Shown here one piece after another: positions 1 to 7,001 of a stretch of 64,000 nucleotides of DNA. Location of the stretch: assembly GCA_964291465.2 (NCBI GenBank), contig OZ219942.1, positions 124,001-188,000 on the forward strand, in the 5' to 3' direction. Origin of the DNA: JAGWBJ01 sp964291465 (GTDB lineage Bacteria > Chloroflexota > Dehalococcoidia > Lucifugimonadales > JAGWBF01). The first letter of the stretch is position 1. Each line of letters starts with the position of its first letter. The notes under the pieces are model-generated. The model had not been told where the DNA came from, did not search any database, and worked only from the letters and a program-made list of their open reading frames with translations. The position numbers were made by a program, and so were the translations under genes.

Positions 1-360
1 GTTGTCCCTGGACAGGGTCTCGTAGTCCAGGCCCCTGGCGGCCAGGAAGCCCGGGGGGGAGCTCTCCACCACGACCTGGGACGACGCGGCCAGCTCCCGG
101 ACCAGCCCCCGCCCCGCCTCGGTCTCAATGTCCAGCGCGATGCCCTTCTTGGAGCAGTTGAGGTACAGGTACGTGGCACTTGCCTCGGGGTCTTCACCGC
201 CGGGGGGAAAGGGGCCCACCCTGCGGGACGGGTCCCCGGCGGGGCGGCGCTCCACCTTGATGGTCTCGGCCCCCATGGTCGCGAACAGCCGCGTGCAGTA
301 GGGACCTGCAATGCCTTCCGTCAGGTCCAACACCCGAACGCCTTCGAGCAGACCGGGCAA
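1..360 (-). CDS. CaiB/BaiF family CoA-transferase, N-terminal part, cut by the window edge
   Basis: Class III CoA-transferases move CoA from an acyl-CoA to a carboxylic acid in the cytoplasm. Only the first 120 codons are present; the rest lies beyond base 1. The visible part has the family's N-terminal pattern: GVRVLDL near residue 7, GPYCTRLFATMGAETIKVE, then GDPSRRVGPFPP and LNCSKKGIALDIE. The start is read as TTG at 358-360 because GGAGG stands five bases upstream (366-370 on the plus strand) and no better start is nearby. The catalytic Asp region is outside the window, so activity and substrate cannot be judged. It is divergent from the oxidoreductase gene that follows. Confidence 0.85.
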   Translation of the reverse strand, partial: MPGLLEGVRVLDLTEGIAGPYCTRLFATMGAETIKVERRPAGDPSRRVGPFPPGGEDPEASATYLYLNCSKKGIALDIETEAGRGLVRELAASSQVVVESSPPGFLAARGLDYETLSRDN

Positions 361-477
361 GGGGGCCTCCTAAAAGCCGGATTGGGGCAACCGGATGGGG
401 GCGCCCACGAATCTCTCCGCCGGAACCCTGGTGCATTCTACCCAACCGGCGGGGCCAGCACAACCTGGGGGCGCCCG

Positions 478-506
478 TTGACGGTCCCGACCGGCGGGGG
501 TATCCT
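478..506 (+). promoter_or_regulatory. Sigma-70-like promoter for the UGA-containing DsbA-like gene
   Basis: TTGACG (478-483) and TATCCT (501-506) are separated by exactly 17 bases. The expected start of transcription is about 513, some 50 bases before the ATG at 566. The same hexamer and spacing pattern recurs before many other genes in the window. Confidence 0.6.
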
Positions 507-565
507 TGAACCGACCCGGGGCCAATGGACAGGCGGCCGGGTTAGGTACCTCTACGGGAGGGGCA

Positions 566-1207
566 ATGGCAGCGGAGGACGGCAAGGCACAGATGGGCGA
601 GACTCCCATAAACGTAACTGTCTGGTACGACTACATCTGACCCTGGTGCTACGTCGGCCTGGAGCGGGTCGACAGGCTCAGGGAGGACTCGAGCGTAACG
701 GTGCAGGGCAAGGCGTTCATCCTGCGGCCGGACGTCCCCAAGGAAGGCATGCCCCGCCAGCCGCGGCCGGGAGAGGTGGGCGACCAGCTCAGCGAGCCCC
801 TGCGCACCTTCGCGGAGGAGGCCGGCCTGGTGATGCGCCGGTCCTCTTGGACTCCCAACACGATGTACGCCATGGAGGCGACGGAATACGCCCAGCAGCA
901 GGGGCAGTTCGATGCCTTCCACCTGGCCGCCTACAAGGCCTACTGGGAGGACGGGAAGGACCTGGGGGACCTGGACGTGATCCGCGAAATTGCGCTGGGC
1001 TGCGGGCTGGACTGGCCCGAGCTATCCCGGAGGCTGGAGTCCGGCCACCACCGGGGCGAGATTCTTGCCCAGCACCAGCAGGCGGTCAGCCTGGGGGTAA
1101 ACGCCATACCGGCGTTCCTGGTGGGAAACCAGTTCTTCATGGGCGCCCAGAAGTACGAGATCTTCCAGCTGGCCCTGGCCAGGGCCAAGGAAGCGGCGCA
1201 GGCCTAG
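566..1207 (+). CDS. DsbA/FrnE-like thioredoxin-fold oxidoreductase, probable selenoprotein (UGA at codon 25)
   Basis: A thiol-disulfide oxidoreductase of the DsbA superfamily, closest to FrnE/2-hydroxychromene-2-carboxylate isomerase-like proteins, 213 residues if the UGA is read through. The frame begins at ATG 566 (GGAGG at 557-561; the ATG at 593 is an alternative) and is open to the TAG at 1205-1207 except for TGA at 638-640. That codon falls on the first cysteine of the CPWC active site: the product reads VWYDYI-(TGA)-PWCYVGLERV, where relatives have DYxCPWCYVG. A stem-loop of bacterial SECIS form follows at 641-683. Downstream the family pattern continues, including the cis-Pro region VNAIPAFLVGNQFFMGAQ. 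Selenocysteine at this position is my preferred reading. A Cys-to-stop mutation is the alternative; translation could then restart only after the active site (ATG 701). Likely cytoplasmic, as no signal peptide is seen. Confidence 0.75.
641..683 (+). promoter_or_regulatory. Candidate bacterial SECIS element
   Basis: The hairpin starts immediately after the TGA. The lower stem is CCCTG (641-645) with CAGGG (679-683). A 5'-side bulge of ten bases covers 646-655. The upper stem is GGCCTG (656-661) with CAGGCT (673-678), six pairs including one G-U. The 11-base apical loop GAGCGGGTCGA has G first and contains GGT. The loop begins 21 bases after the TGA, inside the 16-37 base range known for bacterial SECIS elements. 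Function is inferred from structure only. Confidence 0.6.
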
Positions 1208-1213
1208 GTCAGC

Positions 1214-2068
1214 CTACTCCTCTTCGTCCTCGGCGCTGGACCTGGCGCCCTTGGCGGCAAAGAGGGACTCCGCGGGCTCCTGGTCTTCGGACAGCTCCAC
1301 GCTGTCCCCGTAGCTCTCTCTCCAGTCGGCGACCTGGGCCTCGTCCTCGTCCAGGTCGCTGTCCACGTCGTACCTCAGGAGCGCGTCGGTCCAGTAGGCC
1401 TTGCGGCGCTCGTCCCTGCGGTCGGTGGGGAAGGAGCAGATACCCCGGGTGTCCTGGTGCCGGTAGGTCTCCAGGATGATCACCGACACGTCCTGCGGGT
1501 TTACGCTTATGATCGCCGCCTCGTACCGGTTGCCGCCCCTCATCAGGCGTGTGAGGCGCATACCCAGCTTGGGCTCCACCTGGCCCACGTAGTCGCCCTG
1601 CTGGTTCTCGACCAACAGCACGTGGTCTTTCGCGCGCAGCTTCACCGAGTCGCCCGCAGCCATCCGGCCCAGGGTCTCCAGGCCCGCGGGCTTCTCCAGG
1701 GCCGTCATGCAGGACTTGCCCCGCTCCTCGATAAACAGGTATGGGCTGACTACCTTGCCCTGCTTGGGTGGTCTCGCCGTCTCCTCCAGATGGAGCAGCC
1801 TCTCCAGGTTCTTCTTGGCGATGGAGTTGTACGGGGAGACGCGGGTCGCGCTCTCAAAGGCCGACCGGGCCCCCGAGTAGCGGCCCAGCTCCATGAAGGC
1901 CTTGCCCAGCCGGTTCAGCGCCTCCACATCATCGGGAAACAGGCGTAGGACCTCGCGATTGACCTCCACGGCCTGCTCCCAGTCCCCCTCCAAAGCCAGG
2001 CCGATGGCCTCCCGGCTCTTCATCCGCCGGACCATGTCCTTTTTTTCTGTCTTGACCGTCTCCATCAT
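1214..2068 (-). CDS. TPR-repeat protein with acidic C-terminus, function unknown
   Basis: 284 residues, no signal peptide or membrane segment. Residues 15-90 form about two tetratricopeptide repeats (AIGLALEGDWEQAVEVNREV, then ALNRLGKAFMELGRYSGARS), a scaffold for protein contacts. A basic and hydrophobic region of about 110 residues follows (SVKLRAKDHVLLVE, GDYVGQVEPKLGMRL), perhaps a small beta domain, then a strongly acidic tail ending EDEEE. The start is ATG 2066-2068, with GGGAG eight bases upstream; a second ATG follows directly. The frame is open further upstream, but that extension lacks a ribosome site and has an atypical composition. It converges on the DsbA-like gene with a six-base gap. 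I do not recognise a specific role. Confidence 0.75.
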   Translation of the reverse strand: MMETVKTEKKDMVRRMKSREAIGLALEGDWEQAVEVNREVLRLFPDDVEALNRLGKAFMELGRYSGARSAFESATRVSPYNSIAKKNLERLLHLEETARPPKQGKVVSPYLFIEERGKSCMTALEKPAGLETLGRMAAGDSVKLRAKDHVLLVENQQGDYVGQVEPKLGMRLTRLMRGGNRYEAAIISVNPQDVSVIILETYRHQDTRGICSFPTDRRDERRKAYWTDALLRYDVDSDLDEDEAQVADWRESYGDSVELSEDQEPAESLFAAKGARSSAEDEEE

Positions 2069-2181
2069 GAGACCGGCTCCCGGCACACTAACGTCATCTG
2101 AGTCATCCACCCTACCGTAGTTCGGGCCCGAATCCACCCTGGGCGCCGCCCGTAGCGGCCCGGCGGCAACCTGTTCATAAC

Positions 2182-2211
2182 TGGATACACCAAAAACCCA
2201 ATGGAGGTCAA
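2182..2211 (-). promoter_or_regulatory. Candidate promoter for the TPR gene
   Basis: On the minus strand TTGACC (2211-2206) is followed after 18 bases by TATCCA (2187-2182). It would give a leader of roughly 110 bases. The -10 element is weaker than at other promoters here. Confidence 0.35.
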
Positions 2212-2289
2212 GTACCTTTTGCACCACCATAGGACGAGTTCCTCCGACATTTCCAGGGCCCGGAAGGGCGGAAACTCCGGACGATCGGC

Positions 2290-3024
2290 TCAGCGGGGCG
2301 GCCGGGAACGGTCGTAGCGGCCCCACAGGCGGCGCCACCGCATCCTCAGCAGGTCCCCGGCCATGGCCAGGGAGTCGCGCACGGGACGCACCTTGCTATG
2401 GGACCGGTAGTACCAGTCTATGGGCACCTCCACGACCACCATTCCCCGACGCCGGGCGATGTACAGGACCTCCACGTCGAAGGAGAAGCCGTCGAACCGC
2501 TGCAGTGGGAAGACCTCCTCCGCGACCTGGCCCCTGTAGCACTTGAAGCCGCACTGGGTATCGGCCAGGCCGGGGAGCACCAACGCCCGCACGGCCAGGT
2601 TGTATATCCGGCCCATCAGGCGCCGGGAGCCGGGCTCGCCGATGCGTCTGGCACCCGGGACCTCCCGGGATGCGATCGCCACGTCGAACCCCGACCTGTC
2701 CGGGGGCAGGAACCGGGATATCTGGGCGATGGGCATGGAGAGATCGGCGTCGCAGGTGAAGCGGAACTCTCCCTGGGCATCCAAGATGCCGTGCCTCACA
2801 GCCCACCCCTTGCCCCCATGGGACAGGGGGAGGAGACGCACCCCGGGATGGTCCTCCCGGAACTCCCGCACCAGGTCGGCGGTGCCGTCGGTGCTCCCGT
2901 CGTCGGCAACGACGACCTCCCACGAGTAGGCCTGGGTCGCCAGGTAGCCGGCCACCTCCGTCAGGGTATCGACGATCCTGCGCCGCTCGTTGTAGGTGGG
3001 GATGACAATGGAAAGAAAGGGCAA
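2290..3024 (-). CDS. Family 2 glycosyltransferase, dolichyl-phosphate glycosyltransferase-like
   Basis: 244 residues. GT2 enzymes transfer a sugar from a nucleotide sugar, often onto a polyprenyl phosphate at the inner face of the membrane. The N-terminus LSIVIPTYNE is typical. DDGSTDGT at residues 41-48 and the DAD motif in CDADLSMP (residues 91-98) bind nucleotide and metal, and DTQCGFKCY is characteristic of the ALG5/DPM1 branch. There is no C-terminal membrane helix, so it is the soluble short form. It lies 67 bases downstream of lysC on the same strand and may be co-transcribed, though a functional link to amino acid synthesis is not obvious. Confidence 0.85.
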   Translation of the reverse strand: MPFLSIVIPTYNERRRIVDTLTEVAGYLATQAYSWEVVVADDGSTDGTADLVREFREDHPGVRLLPLSHGGKGWAVRHGILDAQGEFRFTCDADLSMPIAQISRFLPPDRSGFDVAIASREVPGARRIGEPGSRRLMGRIYNLAVRALVLPGLADTQCGFKCYRGQVAEEVFPLQRFDGFSFDVEVLYIARRRGMVVVEVPIDWYYRSHSKVRPVRDSLAMAGDLLRMRWRRLWGRYDRSRPPR

Positions 3025-3091
3025 CCTTCTCCCTCAGCCCGGGGTCGAAGCAGCCCGCGCCACCCCCGGGAGGCCCTCGCCAGGGACGTCT

Positions 3092-4318
3092 CTACTCCTC
3101 CCGCTGCAGCTGGAAGGCCCGGTGAAGGCAGCGCACGGCATCCTTGACCCGGTCGTCGCCGATGATGCAGGTGATGCGTATCTCCGAGGTGGTGATCATG
3201 TCGATGTTGATGCCCTCGTCGGCCAGGGCCCGGAACATGCGGGATGCGTACCCGGGGGCGTTCTGCATGCCGGACCCGACGATGCTCACCTTGCTCACGC
3301 CGTTGTCGGCGGTGAGGGCCCTGGCGCCGATCTCGCCGGCCACGGGCTTCACGACCTCCAGGGCCTTGGCGACGTCGGTCCTGGTCACGGTAAAGCTCAG
3401 GTCCGTCAGGTTCTCCACGCTGGCGTTCTGGACGATGGTGTCCACGCTTATGGCCTGGTCGGCCAGGGGCTCCAGGACAGCGGCGGCGATCCCGGGCCGG
3501 TCCGGCACCCCCTGCAGGGTAATCTTGGCCACGTTGAGGTCATGGGCGATGCCGGTGACCTTGACTCGCTGCTCCATGCCCTTCCTTGCCCCTCCATGTA
3601 TGAGAGTTCCCGGCGTCTCGTTCCGGCTGGAGGCCACGTATATGGGAACGTCGTAGAAGGCGCCCAGCTCAATGGCCCGGGGGTGCATCTTTGCCCCGTA
3701 GCTGGCCAGCTCCAGCATCTCCTCGTACCCGATCTCGTCCAGCTTCCGCGCGTCGGGCACCGTGTTCGGGTCCGCGGTGTAGATCCCGTCCACGTCGGTG
3801 TACACCTCGCAGCGTTGGGCTCCCAAGGCCGCCGCCAGGGCCACCGCGGTGGTGTCGGAGCCGCCCCGGCCGAGGGTGGTCACGTCCATCTCATCGGTGA
3901 CGCCCTGGAAGCCGGCGACGATGACCAGCTTCCCCTCCTCCAGCTCCCTCCGCATCCGGCTGGTGTCGACCTCGGAGATGCGGGCCCGGCCGTAGGTCGT
4001 ATCCGTCCGGATGCCCGCCTGAAACCCGCTCAGACCCACCGCGTCGTGCCCCAGGGCCCGTACGGCCATGGCCAGCAACGTGCAGGAGACGAGCTCGCCC
4101 GTGGAGAGGAGCAGGTCCAGCTCCCTGGGGTCCGGGGCGCCGCCGGAAACGCTGGCGGCCAGCTCGATGAGCTCGTCGGTCGTGTCGCCCATTGCGGACA
4201 CCACCGCAACGACGTCGACGCCGCGGCTCTTCTCGCGCCCGATGCGCCGGGCCACTCCCCGGATCATGGCGGCGTCCCCCACCGAGCTGCCACCGTACTT
4301 CTGGACGATCAGCGCCAT
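3092..4318 (-). CDS. lysC: Aspartate kinase
   Basis: 408 residues. Phosphorylates L-aspartate, the first step towards lysine, threonine and methionine. The N-terminal amino acid kinase domain has KYGGSSV at residues 7-13, STGELVS, GFQAGIRTD, GRGGSDTTAVALAAAL and VDGIYTADPN. Two C-terminal ACT domains (about 265-408) contain GVPDRPGIAAAV and SIVGSGMQNAPGYASRMF and would bind feedback effectors. An internal ATG at 3577-3575 (residue 248), preceded by AAGGAAGG, sits where Corynebacterium and Bacillus type enzymes start a separate regulatory subunit. It lies 48 bases downstream of thrB, a threonine-branch operon. Confidence 0.95.
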   Translation of the reverse strand: MALIVQKYGGSSVGDAAMIRGVARRIGREKSRGVDVVAVVSAMGDTTDELIELAASVSGGAPDPRELDLLLSTGELVSCTLLAMAVRALGHDAVGLSGFQAGIRTDTTYGRARISEVDTSRMRRELEEGKLVIVAGFQGVTDEMDVTTLGRGGSDTTAVALAAALGAQRCEVYTDVDGIYTADPNTVPDARKLDEIGYEEMLELASYGAKMHPRAIELGAFYDVPIYVASSRNETPGTLIHGGARKGMEQRVKVTGIAHDLNVAKITLQGVPDRPGIAAAVLEPLADQAISVDTIVQNASVENLTDLSFTVTRTDVAKALEVVKPVAGEIGARALTADNGVSKVSIVGSGMQNAPGYASRMFRALADEGINIDMITTSEIRITCIIGDDRVKDAVRCLHRAFQLQREE

Positions 4319-4366
4319 AGGGCACTCCCCATGCTGTCTCCCAAGCCGGGGCGCGGGTCCACGGCG

Positions 4367-5302
4367 CTATTCACCGGCGGCCACCACGTGGGCGCCCCGG
4401 GCCGTGGGGCTCGTCACCTTCACCTCGCCCTCCACGTTGGCCTGGCGAGCGGCCTCGGCCATCTCGTAGGCCACGGTCATCTCCTTGCCCCGGGTCAGGG
4501 CCAGGATGGTCGAGCCGCTCCCCGAGAGGAACACGCCAAGCCCGCCCGCGTCCAGGGCCGCCCTGAAGATGACTTTCATGGCGGGGAAGAGCGGTTGCCT
4601 GTAGGGCTGGTGGAGACGGTCTCGCGTGGCCGCCGCCAGGTCTTCCAGGCGGCCGGATGCCAGGGCGTTGACCAGCAGCCCGACCCTGCCCATATTATAC
4701 ACGGCGTCCTCTACGCTGATGCTCCCGGGAAGCACCGCCCGGGCGTCCTCTGTGGCTATCTTCCTGCGTGGGACGAATATCACGGACCGGAGGTCGGGCG
4801 GGAGTGACACCGGCGGGGCCAGGAGCGCGTCGCCGTCGCGGACGATGAGCCTCAGACCCCCCAGGAGGGCCGCGGACACGTTGTCCGGGTGGCCCTCGAT
4901 GTCGACGGCCATGTCCAGCAGGTCGTGGTCCCCGAACCTGGGGGCATCTCCCCGCCGGGCCTGCTCCAGCAGGGCCCTGCCCGCCACCAGCCCGCCGACT
5001 ATGGCGGCGGCGCTGCTCCCGAGACCCCGCTCCAGCGGTATACGGTTGAGGCAGCGCAGGCCCAGGACCGGCGGGGGGGCGCCGGCCGCCTGGAACAGCC
5101 TTTCGATGGACCGGTAGACCAGGTTGGCGGCGCCCGCGGGCAGGGTGTCCGCGCCCTCGCCCTCCACCGAAACGGATACGTGGTCCGCGGAGGTGACGCG
5201 GACCACGTTCCACACGTCCAGTGCCATGCCCAGGCAATCGAACCCCGGCCCCAGGTTGGCCGTGGTAGCCGGTACCCGCACGGTTATGTCCATCTCGTCC
5301 AT
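4367..5302 (-). CDS. thrB: Homoserine kinase
   Basis: 311 residues, GHMP kinase family. Phosphorylates homoserine to O-phosphohomoserine, the substrate of threonine synthase. It begins with VRVPATTANLGPGFDCLGMA, has the ATP-binding loop PLERGLGSSAAAIVGGL, the DNVSAALLGG segment, and the C-terminal GGLGVFLSGSGSTILAL motif. ATG 5300-5302 is taken as the start. The ATG at 5291-5293, three codons later, is equally possible. An in-frame extension to 5380 has no family-like sequence. First gene of the thrB-lysC set. Cytoplasmic. Confidence 0.93.
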   Translation of the reverse strand: MDEMDITVRVPATTANLGPGFDCLGMALDVWNVVRVTSADHVSVSVEGEGADTLPAGAANLVYRSIERLFQAAGAPPPVLGLRCLNRIPLERGLGSSAAAIVGGLVAGRALLEQARRGDAPRFGDHDLLDMAVDIEGHPDNVSAALLGGLRLIVRDGDALLAPPVSLPPDLRSVIFVPRRKIATEDARAVLPGSISVEDAVYNMGRVGLLVNALASGRLEDLAAATRDRLHQPYRQPLFPAMKVIFRAALDAGGLGVFLSGSGSTILALTRGKEMTVAYEMAEAARQANVEGEVKVTSPTARGAHVVAAGE

Positions 5303-5556
5303 GCCCTTTGGCCCCAACCCGGCCTTCGTCCCATCCTCTCCGAGAGGGTCCCAACGGACCGGGTGTAGAGATACTAGCATAGCATGGCTGGGAACCCGGC
5401 GAGGTCATCGGCCCGAGGAGCCGGGGACCAATAAATGCCCGTATCTCGCTTCCATTTAACAATGCTCCAGCCAGGTGCCGCTGCTAGAATTGAAGTCGAA
5501 ATCAGTCTCCCGACCCCAGGTAGGCAGATCCCAAATCCCAGATAGGCGGAAGAATC

Positions 5557-6564
5557 GTGAAAGAAGCAGTGGAGTCTTTCCTGAATCATCTGGTCGTCGA
5601 GAAGGGATTCTCGCAGAATACGCTGGGCGCCTACCGAAACGACCTGTACCAGTTCATTGACTTCGCGGGAGGCAGGGTCGGCCCGCCCAACGGCGGCGGG
5701 CTGGGAGACGGATGGGAGCGGGTCGACCTGAACCTCCTCACCGACTACGTGTCCAACCTGCGCGGCAAGAGGAGCTACCGGGACACGACCACCGCCCGCA
5801 AGGTGGCGGCCCTGAAGTCGTTCTTCAACTTTCTGGTCCAGGAGGAGGCGGTCTCCAGCGACCCCACGGAGTTCCTGGTGGCGCCGCGAACGGGCCGCAA
5901 CCTGCCCAAGTTCCTGTCAGAGGAGGAGGTCGCCAGCCTGCTAAAGGCAGCCTCGGGGGACCGGTCCCCCGAGGCCCTGCGAGACTCCGCCATACTGGAG
6001 CTCCTGTACGCCACCGGCCTCCGTGTAACCGAGCTGGTGTCCCTGAACACCCTGGACGTGAACTTGGAGGAAGGGTTCCTGCGGTGCATGGGAAAGGGGT
6101 CCAAGGAGCGCATCGCCTACATGTATCCCCGGGCCGTGGAGGTGCTTAGGGACTACCTGGAGAACGGCCGCCCGCGGATGATGGCTTCCAAAGGCGCCGG
6201 GAAGAAGAACGGGGAGAAGGCGTCCACCAACGGCTCAGTGGAGAGGGCATCCACCAACGGCTCCGGGAAGAAGACCGAACCCACTGAGAAGGCCCTTTTC
6301 CTGAACCAGAGGGGTGACCGCCTGACCCGCCAGTGGGTGTGGGCGATCCTCAAGAGCTGCGCCAAGAAGGCTTCCCTGAACAAGCCCATCACACCCCACG
6401 TGCTGCGCCACAGCTTCGCCACCCACATGCTCAGGAGAGGGGCCTCCCTGAGGCACCTGCAGGAGCTCCTGGGCCACTCCAGCATCACCACGACCCAGGT
6501 GTACACCCACCTCACGGACGAGCACGTCCGGCACGAATACGACAGGAGCCACCCGAGGGCCTGA
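5557..6564 (+). CDS. xerC: Tyrosine recombinase, XerC/XerD type
   Basis: 335 residues. Site-specific recombinase that resolves chromosome dimers at dif with FtsK. The N-terminal SAM-like DNA-binding domain covers about 1-105. The catalytic domain has Arg156 (TGLRVTEL), Lys180 (GKGSKER), His281 and Arg284 (HVLRHSFATH), His307 (LLGHSSI) and Tyr316 (VYTHLT), so all active-site residues are present. It is about 35 residues longer than usual because of a Lys/Gly/Ser/Thr-rich insertion at 210-243 between the lysine hairpin and the rest of the domain. The start is GTG 5557, with a purine-rich AGGCGGAAG upstream. XerC or XerD cannot be decided, and one protein may serve alone. Confidence 0.88.
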   Translation: MKEAVESFLNHLVVEKGFSQNTLGAYRNDLYQFIDFAGGRVGPPNGGGLGDGWERVDLNLLTDYVSNLRGKRSYRDTTTARKVAALKSFFNFLVQEEAVSSDPTEFLVAPRTGRNLPKFLSEEEVASLLKAASGDRSPEALRDSAILELLYATGLRVTELVSLNTLDVNLEEGFLRCMGKGSKERIAYMYPRAVEVLRDYLENGRPRMMASKGAGKKNGEKASTNGSVERASTNGSGKKTEPTEKALFLNQRGDRLTRQWVWAILKSCAKKASLNKPITPHVLRHSFATHMLRRGASLRHLQELLGHSSITTTQVYTHLTDEHVRHEYDRSHPRA

Positions 6565-6652
6565 TCCCGCACCCGCGAGGCCATACACCACGACCTGCCT
6601 GGCCGTCCCGTGTTAAACTATAGGGGACGGAACCGGGGAGGTGTAAGGCCCA

Positions 6653-6991
6653 ATGCCCCAGCGAGGTAGGTCCAAGAGAGCAGCGGCGCGCCAGACCCAA
6701 CTGGGTCAGAGGAAGAAGAGACAGTCCCGCGGTCCCGCGGCCGTCACGCAGACGGCGCGGGCCCCCGACGCCGCGGTGGTGACCGACGCGGAGGTCGCCC
6801 GAGCGCCGGAGCGCCAGCCGGAGCCCGTACGCCCCGAGGCGGCCCCCGTGGCCGCGGCGGCGCCCCCCTCCAGGCCCGCGGAGCCCAGGCCTGCCATCTA
6901 CGGCTACGTCAAGTCCGAGGTGCAGCGCATCGGCATACTAGCCACCGGGGCGCTGGCCGTGCTCATCGTCCTCACATTCGTCCTAAGGTAG
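6653..6991 (+). CDS. Small tail-anchored membrane protein, function unknown
   Basis: 112 residues. The first 20 residues are very basic (RGRSKRAAARQ, GQRKKRQSRG). Residues 30-80 are rich in Ala, Pro and Glu and probably disordered. One hydrophobic helix, IGILATGALAVLIVLTFVL, ends the protein. The topology suggests a C-terminal anchor with the charged tail in the cytoplasm. A GGGGAGG stands upstream of the ATG. It ends ten bases before uvrC, so the two are probably co-transcribed. I know no function. Confidence 0.7.
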   Translation: MPQRGRSKRAAARQTQLGQRKKRQSRGPAAVTQTARAPDAAVVTDAEVARAPERQPEPVRPEAAPVAAAAPPSRPAEPRPAIYGYVKSEVQRIGILATGALAVLIVLTFVLR

Positions 6992-7001
6992 CCGCTCGGC
7001 A

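Noticed and set aside
638..640. TGA read as a simple nonsense mutation of the DsbA-like gene
   Set aside because: Not excluded, but the codon falls exactly on the redox Cys, a SECIS-shaped hairpin follows, and the rest of the gene and its promoter are intact, so selenocysteine is the better reading.
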